Part shown: piece after piece, positions 17,470 through 24,901 of the stretch
Position numbering within the stretch: the stretch's first letter is position 1
How the letters are laid out: every line of letters starts with the position of its first letter
From: an uncultured Bdellovibrionales bacterium
GTDB taxonomy: Bacteria > Bdellovibrionota > Bdellovibrionia > Bdellovibrionales > UBA1609
Direction of reading: 5' to 3'
Assembly (NCBI GenBank): GCA_903833275.1
Contig: CAILEP010000034.1
Span: forward strand, 1 to 64,000
Length of the DNA: 64,000 bases
Translations under genes and position numbers: made by a program
The notes under the pieces: model-generated
The model's input: the letters and a program-made list of their open reading frames with translations, nothing else
Told to the model about the DNA's origin: nothing
The model's database searches: none

Positions 17470-18201
17470 ATGATTCTCGAGACGATTCTACTCACTTTCG
17501 GCATGCTCATTCTCGCCGCCATCCCGGTGCTGACAAAGAAAGTTGTGCGCTATTACGGCCCGCTTTTTCTATTCGGCACGGGCGCACTTCTCAGCCTTTG
17601 TTTGTTTGAGCTTATTCCAGACGTTTTTAAGATTGGCGGTTCAAATGCCCTCACCTTGGCTTTTGGCGCCTGGGTGCTTTACAGCCTTGTTCATTTGTTT
17701 CACTCTCACCATCATACCGTCGCGCACGACCACTCGACGGCCCACGATCATGCGCGCGACCATTCGGTTTCGCACCGCTCGCCTTATCCATTTTTTATCG
17801 CAATCACCGTTCACTGTTTCTCAAGTGGGCTATTTTTTGGTATTTCAAATTTCTTTTCGGCCGAAATTTCTCACGCCATTTTTGTCGCGATGGTCGCACA
17901 CAAAGCCTACGAGTCGATGGCCGTTTCAACTCTGCTCGTCACCTTTCGCCGATCGAGATTTTGGACGTTGTCGCTGATCGCGGCTTACGTTATGTCGTTT
18001 CCGATTGGCTTTGTACTCGCTCGTATTTTTAACGGCGAGATGACACACTTTTTTCTTTTAATAATCAGCGGAGTCGCCGTCGGAAGTCTTCTCGGCTGTT
18101 TGTGTATCGATTTCTTGGTGCCGAGCTATCATTTTATTCGCCGGTCTCGGCGAAATGCCTTCTGGCTATTGCTTGGGCTACTTCTTACGCTTATTTTTTA
18201 A
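17470..18201 (+). CDS. ZIP-family metal permease
   Basis: Inner-membrane transporter of 243 residues with about eight hydrophobic helices, likely importing zinc or another divalent metal. The binuclear metal site is recognisable as HCFSSGLFFG in helix 4 and HKAYES in helix 5. A histidine-rich cytoplasmic loop between helices 3 and 4 contains about ten His mixed with Asp, a typical metal-sensing loop of this family. ATG 17470 is preferred over TTG 17419 because it begins directly at helix 1 and is preceded by an extended -10 box. The stop overlaps the convergent pncC gene by 4 bases. Confidence 0.88.
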   Translation: MILETILLTFGMLILAAIPVLTKKVVRYYGPLFLFGTGALLSLCLFELIPDVFKIGGSNALTLAFGAWVLYSLVHLFHSHHHTVAHDHSTAHDHARDHSVSHRSPYPFFIAITVHCFSSGLFFGISNFFSAEISHAIFVAMVAHKAYESMAVSTLLVTFRRSRFWTLSLIAAYVMSFPIGFVLARIFNGEMTHFFLLIISGVAVGSLLGCLCIDFLVPSYHFIRRSRRNAFWLLLGLLLTLIF

Positions 18202-18689
18202 ATCGCTTCAGTTAGCCATTTAAGCGCGAAACCCACTGCGGCTTGCTGCACATACTCCCGAGATTTTGGCTCGAATTTTTCAGTTCGCGTTTCTGAATAA
18301 CCGGGGCCAACAAGTGCAAAACAAACCATCCCAACAGGTTTTTCTAAGGTGCCACCGGTGGGGCCTGCAACACCTGTAATCGCGAGCGCCCAATTGGTTT
18401 TAATATGGCGTAGGACACCGCGAGCCATTTCGAGCGCTACTGGCGTACTCACTTCGCCCATCACCTGCAGCAAAGACTGCGGTACCCCCAATAATTCATT
18501 TTTAACTCTCGAGTGGTAGCTCACAACAGAGCCCAAAAATACTTTTGAGATGCCCGAACGTGTTGAGAGCGTCGCCGAGAGAAGGCCACCGGTGCAACTC
18601 TCTGCAAACCCGACGGTTTCACCCCGAGTTTCAAGGCGGGTTTGGATTTTTTTAATTTGTGACGAAAACGCTTCGCTTAGTTCAGACAT
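18198..18689 (-). CDS. pncC: CinA C-terminal-domain protein, nicotinamide-nucleotide amidase
   Basis: Cytoplasmic enzyme of 163 residues consisting only of the CinA C-terminal domain, which in characterised members deamidates nicotinamide mononucleotide to nicotinate mononucleotide for NAD salvage. Family signatures are FAESCTGGLLSATL with the catalytic Ser, VSYHSRVKNELLGV and ITGVAGPTGGT. The N-terminal molybdopterin-like domain of full-length CinA is absent, as in YgaD/PncC. It follows pgpA by 15 bases on the same strand, a pairing seen in many genomes, often just upstream of recA. recA is not next here. Confidence 0.92.
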   Translation of the reverse strand: MSELSEAFSSQIKKIQTRLETRGETVGFAESCTGGLLSATLSTRSGISKVFLGSVVSYHSRVKNELLGVPQSLLQVMGEVSTPVALEMARGVLRHIKTNWALAITGVAGPTGGTLEKPVGMVCFALVGPGYSETRTEKFEPKSREYVQQAAVGFALKWLTEAI

Positions 18690-18704
18690 TGATTCTCTTT
18701 TCTT

Positions 18705-19187
18705 TTAGCCGTGAAATTGAACACCCAGCCAATTGGTTTGAGTGTAGACAAACTGCAGACCAATATTGGCGATGACTCCGGCAACAAGATCATCTGCCAC
18801 TGTGCCAAAACCACCTTTCGAACGCTCATCGATCATCCCGATCGGAAAGGGTTTTGTAATATCAAGAACGCGAAACACCAAAAAACTGATGGCAAACGAT
18901 TGCCAAGTCAGTGGCAGCCAAAACATGGTGACCAAAAAACCCACAACCTCATCAATAACAATTTCTTTCGGGTCGTGATCTTGCACCATCGACTCGTATT
19001 GATCGGCCACACGAACAGCAAAAAGACTCAGCGCGAACGTCGCGCCCATGTAGCCGTAAACGCCGAACAGATTAAATAAAAAAATCAGGGGGATTGCCCC
19101 CAAAGTGCCAAACGTACCCGGCATGAATGGCGCTCGACCAAGGTAGAAAAATGTCGCCCAAAGTTCAGTCATTCGTGTCGAATTCAT
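18705..19187 (-). CDS. pgpA: Phosphatidylglycerophosphatase A
   Basis: Membrane enzyme of 160 residues that dephosphorylates phosphatidylglycerol phosphate to phosphatidylglycerol. It has four hydrophobic segments and the conserved acidic motifs IVIDEVVGFLV and GTVADDLVAGV that hold Mg2+ in this family. An N-terminal GRAPFMPGTFGTLGA matches the usual PGT-x-GS/TL start. It is upstream of and probably co-transcribed with pncC. The 125-base region between it and the divergent PilT-like gene should contain its promoter, but I could not assign one. Confidence 0.93.
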   Translation of the reverse strand: MNSTRMTELWATFFYLGRAPFMPGTFGTLGAIPLIFLFNLFGVYGYMGATFALSLFAVRVADQYESMVQDHDPKEIVIDEVVGFLVTMFWLPLTWQSFAISFLVFRVLDITKPFPIGMIDERSKGGFGTVADDLVAGVIANIGLQFVYTQTNWLGVQFHG

Positions 19188-19312
19188 AGCGATAGCCCTC
19201 GTCTTAAGTTTTTGACGACTGATTTAGGTTCAGTGAACGCGACTTCGGTCGCGGTTGTCAACGCCTAGGCCAACTCTTTCGCTTATTCTGCAATGATATT
19301 CAACCGATAAAG

Positions 19313-20602
19313 GTGAGTAGACTTCTCTTTCTTGTGACTAACGAGGGCTCTTTGGGCATTTCATTGGACGAAATTTTAAGACTCGCGACGCAAAAAGGCG
19401 CAAGCGATGTTCACTTGAAAGCCGGTATCATTCCGGTTGTTCGAAAAATGGGTGAACTTCGTCCGTTATCATCGGCGCTACCTGCACTCACCGGCAAAGA
19501 AATAGAAGAAATGGCCTTTTCGCTAATGGACGAACGCCAGCGCCGAATTTTTGAAGAGCGTAAAGATATAGATTTGTCTTACGGCCTCAATGGGGTTGGG
19601 CGATTTCGCGTTAATGTCCTCATGCAGAGGGGCACAGTTCGTATCGTCATCCGTAATATACCTGACCGAGTCATGCCTCTTGACGAGCTCAACCTACCAA
19701 TAATGATTCAAAAAATTGCCGATCGCGAACGTGGCCTCGTTTTGGTAACCGGTGCGACAGGGTCCGGAAAGTCGTCGACCCTCGCCGGCATGATCGACCA
19801 CATTAATAAAACCCAGAGCAAGCACATTTTGATGATCGAAGACCCCACTGAATTTCTTATTCGCGATAGAAAAAGCATTATCACGCAGCGTGAACTTGGC
19901 GCCGACACTATTAGCTTTGCCTCAAGCCTTCGCGCAGCTTTGCGACAAGATCCCGATGTCATTCTGATTGGCGAAATGCGTGATCGCGAAACCATCGAAA
20001 TTGCCCTACTTGCCGCCGAGACCGGGCACTTAGTTTTTTCAACACTCCATACGCTTGATGCCCAAGAGACGATTAACCGCGTGCTGGCGGCCTTTGAGCC
20101 GCACCAACAACAGCAGGTTCGCCTGCAATTGGCGTCGGTGCTTACGGCTATCGTTAGCCAACGACTCTGCAACAGAAAAGACAATCGTGGCTATATTCCA
20201 GCCCTCGAGATTTTAATTAACAATGCGCGCATTTCAGAACTTATTGCCGACCCCACACGCACGCACGACATTCGCAAAGCCATGGAAGAAAGCCAATCTG
20301 TCTGGAACATGTGCACTTTCGATCAAAGCCTTATGCACCTCATCTCTCGAGATCTGATCACTTACGAAGAGGCGCTTAAAACCTCAACTTCGCCCGAAAA
20401 TTTCGCGGTCCGCTACAGTGGGGTTTCACACACTGATGGCAAAAAATGGGGTGAGGGTACGAGTATTGGTCGCCGCGTCGAGCAAGCCTGGCAAGACCTA
20501 ACCGCAATGGAAATGGAAAGTACCGCCAAATCCGAAGCCAAGTTGAAGAAGGCCTCAGGCGACAAGCCGCCTTCGTTTATGAAGCGGCTGAAGCCCAAAT
20601 GA
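19313..20602 (+). CDS. pilT: Type IV pilus retraction ATPase, PilT/PilU family
   Basis: Hexameric AAA+ motor protein of 429 residues that powers pilus retraction. It has the N-terminal GASDVHLKAG, Walker A GATGSGKSST, the Asp box EDPTEF, Walker B ILIGEMRDRETI and the His box FSTLHT. The C-terminal part has CTFDQSL and lacks an exact AIRNLIRE motif, which points to the PilU-like side of the family rather than classic PilT. About 70 residues beyond the ATPase core are polar and unusual. The start is uncertain: GTG 19313 gives a short extra N-terminus, and GTG 19334 is also possible; neither has a good ribosome site. Confidence 0.88.
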   Translation: MSRLLFLVTNEGSLGISLDEILRLATQKGASDVHLKAGIIPVVRKMGELRPLSSALPALTGKEIEEMAFSLMDERQRRIFEERKDIDLSYGLNGVGRFRVNVLMQRGTVRIVIRNIPDRVMPLDELNLPIMIQKIADRERGLVLVTGATGSGKSSTLAGMIDHINKTQSKHILMIEDPTEFLIRDRKSIITQRELGADTISFASSLRAALRQDPDVILIGEMRDRETIEIALLAAETGHLVFSTLHTLDAQETINRVLAAFEPHQQQQVRLQLASVLTAIVSQRLCNRKDNRGYIPALEILINNARISELIADPTRTHDIRKAMEESQSVWNMCTFDQSLMHLISRDLITYEEALKTSTSPENFAVRYSGVSHTDGKKWGEGTSIGRRVEQAWQDLTAMEMESTAKSEAKLKKASGDKPPSFMKRLKPK

Positions 20603-20615
20603 CCCTCGAGACCGG

Positions 20616-20644
20616 TTGGAATTTGATTTAAATCTTGGTACAAA
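20616..20644 (+). promoter_or_regulatory. Predicted leaderless promoter of alaS
   Basis: TTGGAA (20616-20621), a 17-base spacer, TACAAA (20639-20644), then 6 bases to ATG 20651. No Shine-Dalgarno sequence. Confidence 0.5.
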
Positions 20645-20650
20645 TTACCT

Positions 20651-23359
20651 ATGAAAAGCACAGACATTCGCAACGGTTTTTTGAAGTACTTTGAAAAAAA
20701 TGGCCACCGCATACTCGGCAGCTCTCGCCTGATACCTGATGGCGACCCGACGCTGCTTTTTACTAATGCCGGCATGAACCAATTTAAAAATGTCTTTCTT
20801 GGCCTTGAAAACCGTGATTACAAACGCGCGACCACTTCGCAAAAATGCGTAAGGGCCGGCGGCAAGCACAACGATCTCGAAAATGTTGGTTTCACAGCTC
20901 GTCATCACACATTTTTTGAAATGCTCGGCAATTTCTCTTTTGGTGATTATTTTAAAAAAGAGGCCATTCATTTTGCCTGGGAGCTCATCACTAAAGAATT
21001 TAAACTCGACAAAAGCCGTCTTTTTGTCACAGTTTTTGAAACTGATGATGAGGCCGCTGATATTTGGCACAAACAAGAAGGCGTCCCCCGCGAACGCATT
21101 TTTCGTTTCGGCGAAAAAGACAACTTCTGGCGAATGGGCAGTTCGGGCCCTTGCGGGCCATGCTCTGAAATATTCTTCTCACGCGACAATCTCTCTCCTG
21201 AGGCCGCGTACAAAGAAATCGTAAATGGCACCGATCGCGTGATGGAGATCTGGAATCTCGTTTTCATGCAATTTAACGAATCTGAAGACGGCACGAAAAC
21301 GCCGCTGCCAAAGCCCTCGGTCGACACCGGCGCAGGCCTTGAGAGAATGGCTGCCGTTTTACAAGGCAAGGCCTCAAACTACGACACCGACCTTTTTCAA
21401 TCTATTATTGGCGCGGTCGAAAAAACCACTGGCCTCGAATACGCGCGCATTGCAGTGGGCAAAACCTTAGACAAAGAAACCGAGCTGAGAAACACCGCTA
21501 TGCGGGTATTGGCCGATCACAGTCGCGCCACCGCGTTTCTTGTGGCTGACGGTGTTTTACCCTCAAACGAAGGGCGCGGTTACGTTTTGCGCCGAATTAT
21601 GAGACGGGCCATTCGTTACGGTCGAAATCTCGCCGAGGGCAAAAGCATTTTACCCTCAGTCGTAGAACGCGTGATCGATGACATGTGCGCCGCCTACCCC
21701 GAATTGTCTGAGCGCAAAAACCATATTCTCACGACAGCACGCGACGAAGAAAAGCGATTTTTCTCAACTCTCGATCAGGGCCTGCAAATTTTGGGCACCG
21801 AATTTCAAGAAATGCAAAAAGCCAGCCGTAAAATCATCGATGGCAAATTTGTATTTAAACTTTATGACACCTTTGGCTTTCCGTCGGATCTCACTCGACT
21901 GGTCGCTCGCGAGCGTGGCTACGATATCGACGAGAGCTCTTTTGATCATCACCTCGAAGCGGCTCGCGAAGTCGCCCGCTCTTCTTGGAAGGGCAAAGGG
22001 ATGTCGTCAAGCGAGGCGCACCTTATTAAGATTTGCCAAGACCTAAAACAGAAATCAGGCGCAACAGAATTTACCGGCTACGAGGGTCGCATCACTGATC
22101 AGGGTAAAATTATTTTACTTTCAAATGGCAGCGAAATAGTTAAAAAACTCACGCGTGATCAAACCGGCATCATCGCACTTGATAAAACCTGTTTTTATGC
22201 TGAAAGCGGCGGTCAGGTTGGCGACGTTGGGCAAATTATTCTTTCGAATGGCCAAGCTGAAGTTTTAGACTGCACAAAGCTCAATGACATTTACCTGCAC
22301 CATGTACGGGTGGTAGATGGTGAGGTTGATCTTGGCGCCGTCGTCCATCTCAAAGTCGAGGCTCAAAAGCGTCGGGCTACGGCCAACAATCACTCGGCCA
22401 CACATCTTCTGCACTCGGCCCTACGCCGCACGCTTGGCGATCATGTGACCCAAGCTGGCTCTCTCGTTGGCCCCGATAAATTGCGATTCGACTTTACCCA
22501 CAACAAGCCGCTGACTCGTGATGAAATTGAAGCAGTCGAAAACTGGGTGAATCATGAGATTGCGGCCTCACACATCGTCGAGACCACTATTCAAACTCCG
22601 AAAGAAGCTGTGGCCGCAGGCGCACTGGCGCTTTTCGGCGAAAAGTATGGCGATAAGGTTCGCGTTCTTAAGATGGGAGACGCCAGCACAGAACTGTGCG
22701 GCGGTACGCACGTTGAGAACACCGCCCAGATTCGCTGCTTTAAACTTGTCAGCGAAAATGGAGTGTCGTCAGGCGTTCGCCGAATCGAAGCCATAACGGG
22801 TGAAACCGCGGCGCGCTTTTTGATGAAGCACACCCGAGAAGATATCGAAGCGCGCGAGGCTTGCGGCATGCAAGAAAACTGGCAACAGTATTTGCAATCA
22901 GATGCCCGCGTAGCTGTTTGGATTGACCGCGCCAAAGATGAGAAGAAAACTCTTGAGCGCGAAATTCAAGGTCTAAAGGGCTCGCAAATCAATGTTGATG
23001 AACTGATGCAGTCAGCTCTGACCTTCAGTTTAAACGGCCAAAACGGTCGCTATGTCTTTGCGAGTTTAGAAATGAGCGATCGCGATCTTTTAAGTCAAAT
23101 TGGCGATCGTCTGCGCGACAAAATTCAATCCGGAGTGGTCGTGCTCGTCGGCCGGGGCGAAGGCTCGCATCCGATTATCGTAAATGTAACTAAGAATTGG
23201 GTTGGACCGCTTAACGCCGGTCAGATTCTCGGCGCAGTGGCCTCCGCTCTCGGTGGTAAAGGGGGCGGTCGGCCCGACTTCGCACAAGGGGCCGGCAAAG
23301 ATTTAAGCCAAATTCGCGAAGCCCGCGATTCAATAAAGAAGTTTGGTCTTACTTTTTAG
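20651..23359 (+). CDS. alaS: Alanyl-tRNA synthetase
   Basis: Class II aminoacyl-tRNA synthetase of 902 residues, normal bacterial length. It has the N-terminal catalytic domain (motif 2 around RHHTFFEMLGNFSFGDYF and motif 3 GAGLERM), the tRNA-recognition helices, and the editing domain with HSATH (H581, H585) and CGGTH (C683, H687) zinc ligands. The C-Ala oligomerisation domain ends in GGKGGGRPDFAQGAG, which is complete. It begins 48 bases after the PilT-like gene but has its own predicted promoter ending 6 bases before ATG 20651. Confidence 0.98.
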   Translation: MKSTDIRNGFLKYFEKNGHRILGSSRLIPDGDPTLLFTNAGMNQFKNVFLGLENRDYKRATTSQKCVRAGGKHNDLENVGFTARHHTFFEMLGNFSFGDYFKKEAIHFAWELITKEFKLDKSRLFVTVFETDDEAADIWHKQEGVPRERIFRFGEKDNFWRMGSSGPCGPCSEIFFSRDNLSPEAAYKEIVNGTDRVMEIWNLVFMQFNESEDGTKTPLPKPSVDTGAGLERMAAVLQGKASNYDTDLFQSIIGAVEKTTGLEYARIAVGKTLDKETELRNTAMRVLADHSRATAFLVADGVLPSNEGRGYVLRRIMRRAIRYGRNLAEGKSILPSVVERVIDDMCAAYPELSERKNHILTTARDEEKRFFSTLDQGLQILGTEFQEMQKASRKIIDGKFVFKLYDTFGFPSDLTRLVARERGYDIDESSFDHHLEAAREVARSSWKGKGMSSSEAHLIKICQDLKQKSGATEFTGYEGRITDQGKIILLSNGSEIVKKLTRDQTGIIALDKTCFYAESGGQVGDVGQIILSNGQAEVLDCTKLNDIYLHHVRVVDGEVDLGAVVHLKVEAQKRRATANNHSATHLLHSALRRTLGDHVTQAGSLVGPDKLRFDFTHNKPLTRDEIEAVENWVNHEIAASHIVETTIQTPKEAVAAGALALFGEKYGDKVRVLKMGDASTELCGGTHVENTAQIRCFKLVSENGVSSGVRRIEAITGETAARFLMKHTREDIEAREACGMQENWQQYLQSDARVAVWIDRAKDEKKTLEREIQGLKGSQINVDELMQSALTFSLNGQNGRYVFASLEMSDRDLLSQIGDRLRDKIQSGVVVLVGRGEGSHPIIVNVTKNWVGPLNAGQILGAVASALGGKGGGRPDFAQGAGKDLSQIREARDSIKKFGLTF

Positions 23360-23390
23360 ATTTAACACCGCCAACCCCAAGAGGTTCACT

Positions 23391-24143
23391 TTGCTTCTTC
23401 TAAAATATCTAGGCGTCATCGTATTTTTAATTAGCTCGATGGGGTTTGCTAAAACACAATCTCAACCACCAACCTCAACGATAAATAAAAAATCAGAAGT
23501 GCCGCCTGATAAGCTGCCCGTTTACCAAATTGGCAGCGGCGCCACTTATAACTTAGCTCTGAGCAGCGGCAATAGCGATGTCACCATCGGGTTTGTAGAG
23601 CAAACTGCCCAAAAGCTTGTGGTCGAAATCGCCATGAAGTCCTCGGGCGAAAACGACGGGCTAAATGCCACCATGCTTCAGCAGTTTCAGCTTGGATTGG
23701 TCGGCGGCAAGATTCAGATTCTAAAAGGGATCATGAAGATACCAATGATCGAAAAGCCGCAGATTTTGCCGGCTGAATACCTCGAAGGCTTTAGCGGCGT
23801 TCAGGTGAAGAGCTTTTTGATTGGCTCGTCTAAGGATATCGACGGTAAAAAAGTGGGCGAAGAAGCTATCTCGGCCGGGGGCAAAACGTACCAGACGACG
23901 CACTATCGTCATGTTGAAAATGGCCAAACCATTGATTATTGGATTTCGGATGCGGCAAAGCCAATGGGCCTGATTAAAATAGAATCTTCAGGCAGCTCGC
24001 AAAGCCAAAACTACAAAATGACTTTGAAAAATTCAGTCTCAGGGGTCACCACTCAAATAAATGAGCGCGATGCCGAGCCATTGAATGATACTGCAAAAAC
24101 TTTTTTACCTATGCTACTACCAGGGCTCAGCAATCATTTGTAA
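23391..24143 (+). CDS. Exported protein of unknown function
   Basis: I do not recognise this 250-residue protein. It begins with a hydrophobic signal peptide ending near GFAKTQ and the rest looks like a soluble beta-rich envelope protein without cysteine clusters or a catalytic motif. I choose TTG 23391 because GAGG (23381-23384) lies 6 bases upstream and the signal peptide then starts normally. A TTG at 23343 would overlap the end of alaS. It converges with another exported protein 28 bases away across an imperfect hairpin. Confidence 0.6.
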   Translation: MLLLKYLGVIVFLISSMGFAKTQSQPPTSTINKKSEVPPDKLPVYQIGSGATYNLALSSGNSDVTIGFVEQTAQKLVVEIAMKSSGENDGLNATMLQQFQLGLVGGKIQILKGIMKIPMIEKPQILPAEYLEGFSGVQVKSFLIGSSKDIDGKKVGEEAISAGGKTYQTTHYRHVENGQTIDYWISDAAKPMGLIKIESSGSSQSQNYKMTLKNSVSGVTTQINERDAEPLNDTAKTFLPMLLPGLSNHL

Positions 24144-24144
24144 T

Positions 24145-24165
24145 ACCGGCATTTTGAATGCGGGT
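24145..24165. terminator. Imperfect hairpin between convergent genes
   Basis: ACCGGCATT and AATGCGGGT pair with one mismatch around a 3-base loop, in the 28-base gap between two convergent genes. There is no long T-run on either side, so function as a terminator is uncertain. Confidence 0.3.
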
Positions 24166-24171
24166 GAATCG

Positions 24172-24855
24172 TTAGAGTTCTTGGCTTTCATGGCCGTATT
24201 TCGCCATAAATTTCGACCCACGAAAGAAGAGGTCATGGCCAATCATCTGGTCATTTCGCCAGTGCCCCGCCGTGGTTTTAACTCTTTTTTGCACGGGCTT
24301 GTGAAATTTCAGCTCGGCGCGGCCGTCTTCAATGGCGTAGACAAACCAATTGAGCGATTCGATACCGGTGGCCGGGTCGGGCGGGCTCCAAAATGTGAAC
24401 TCAATCACTTCAATTTTACCGATCTTTCGAGTTAAAAGTTGAGACCACTCAACAAGATCCGATTGCTCAGGGATGGTTGCGGTGTATCGCCCAAGAGCAC
24501 TGGCCATAAAGATTTTATCGTGCCATAGCCGAATTTGAGTGCCGCCGATTTTCATGTGACAGTCTTTTTGCTTGAGGGCTTTGCCATGACACGAGGTCGG
24601 CTCAACCGCGGTCTTGGGCGACGTTTTTTTAGCAGAAACCGCCGGCTTTGCCGTCGGTAATGGGGCCGGTATTGGGTTCGCTCTTGAACTAAACGTGGGC
24701 CCCGAATTTTGGCTATTCGCTGGTGTTGATGCCGAAGTCAATGCAGGCGTCGTGCCTGAAGGTGGCGCTGAACCCGCTTCTGGATTCGCGGCTAAAGCCG
24801 TCGAAAAAGCCCAGGCAAACCCTGCAAAAACAAAAATATTTCGAGCAAGCGACAT
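24172..24855 (-). CDS. Exported protein with Pro/Ala/Ser/Thr-rich linker
   Basis: Unrecognised exported protein of 227 residues. A signal peptide ending ALAA is followed by about 65 residues rich in Pro, Ala, Ser and Thr, probably an unstructured linker. A C-terminal domain of about 140 residues begins at two close cysteines (SCHG and DCHM) that may form a disulfide. The start is ATG 24855; ATG 24891 would add non-signal sequence. It is divergent from mutY with 46 bases between starts; ATGACT/TAAGAC boxes on this strand end 7 bases before the ATG but match consensus poorly. Confidence 0.6.
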   Translation of the reverse strand: MSLARNIFVFAGFAWAFSTALAANPEAGSAPPSGTTPALTSASTPANSQNSGPTFSSRANPIPAPLPTAKPAVSAKKTSPKTAVEPTSCHGKALKQKDCHMKIGGTQIRLWHDKIFMASALGRYTATIPEQSDLVEWSQLLTRKIGKIEVIEFTFWSPPDPATGIESLNWFVYAIEDGRAELKFHKPVQKRVKTTAGHWRNDQMIGHDLFFRGSKFMAKYGHESQEL

Positions 24856-24865
24856 AGTTCTTGTC

Positions 24866-24894
24866 TTATCAAACGCACACAAAGTAGTCATACT
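24866..24894 (+). promoter_or_regulatory. Predicted leaderless promoter of the mutY fusion gene
   Basis: TTATCA (24866-24871), a 17-base spacer, CATACT (24889-24894), then 7 bases to ATG 24902. No Shine-Dalgarno sequence. Confidence 0.4.
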
Positions 24895-24901
24895 CTATTC
24901 T

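Noticed and set aside
24614-24901. 96-residue N-terminal extension of MutY
   Set aside because: It is antisense to the exported protein 24172-24855; MutY family proteins begin near ATG 24902, which follows a promoter-like pair.
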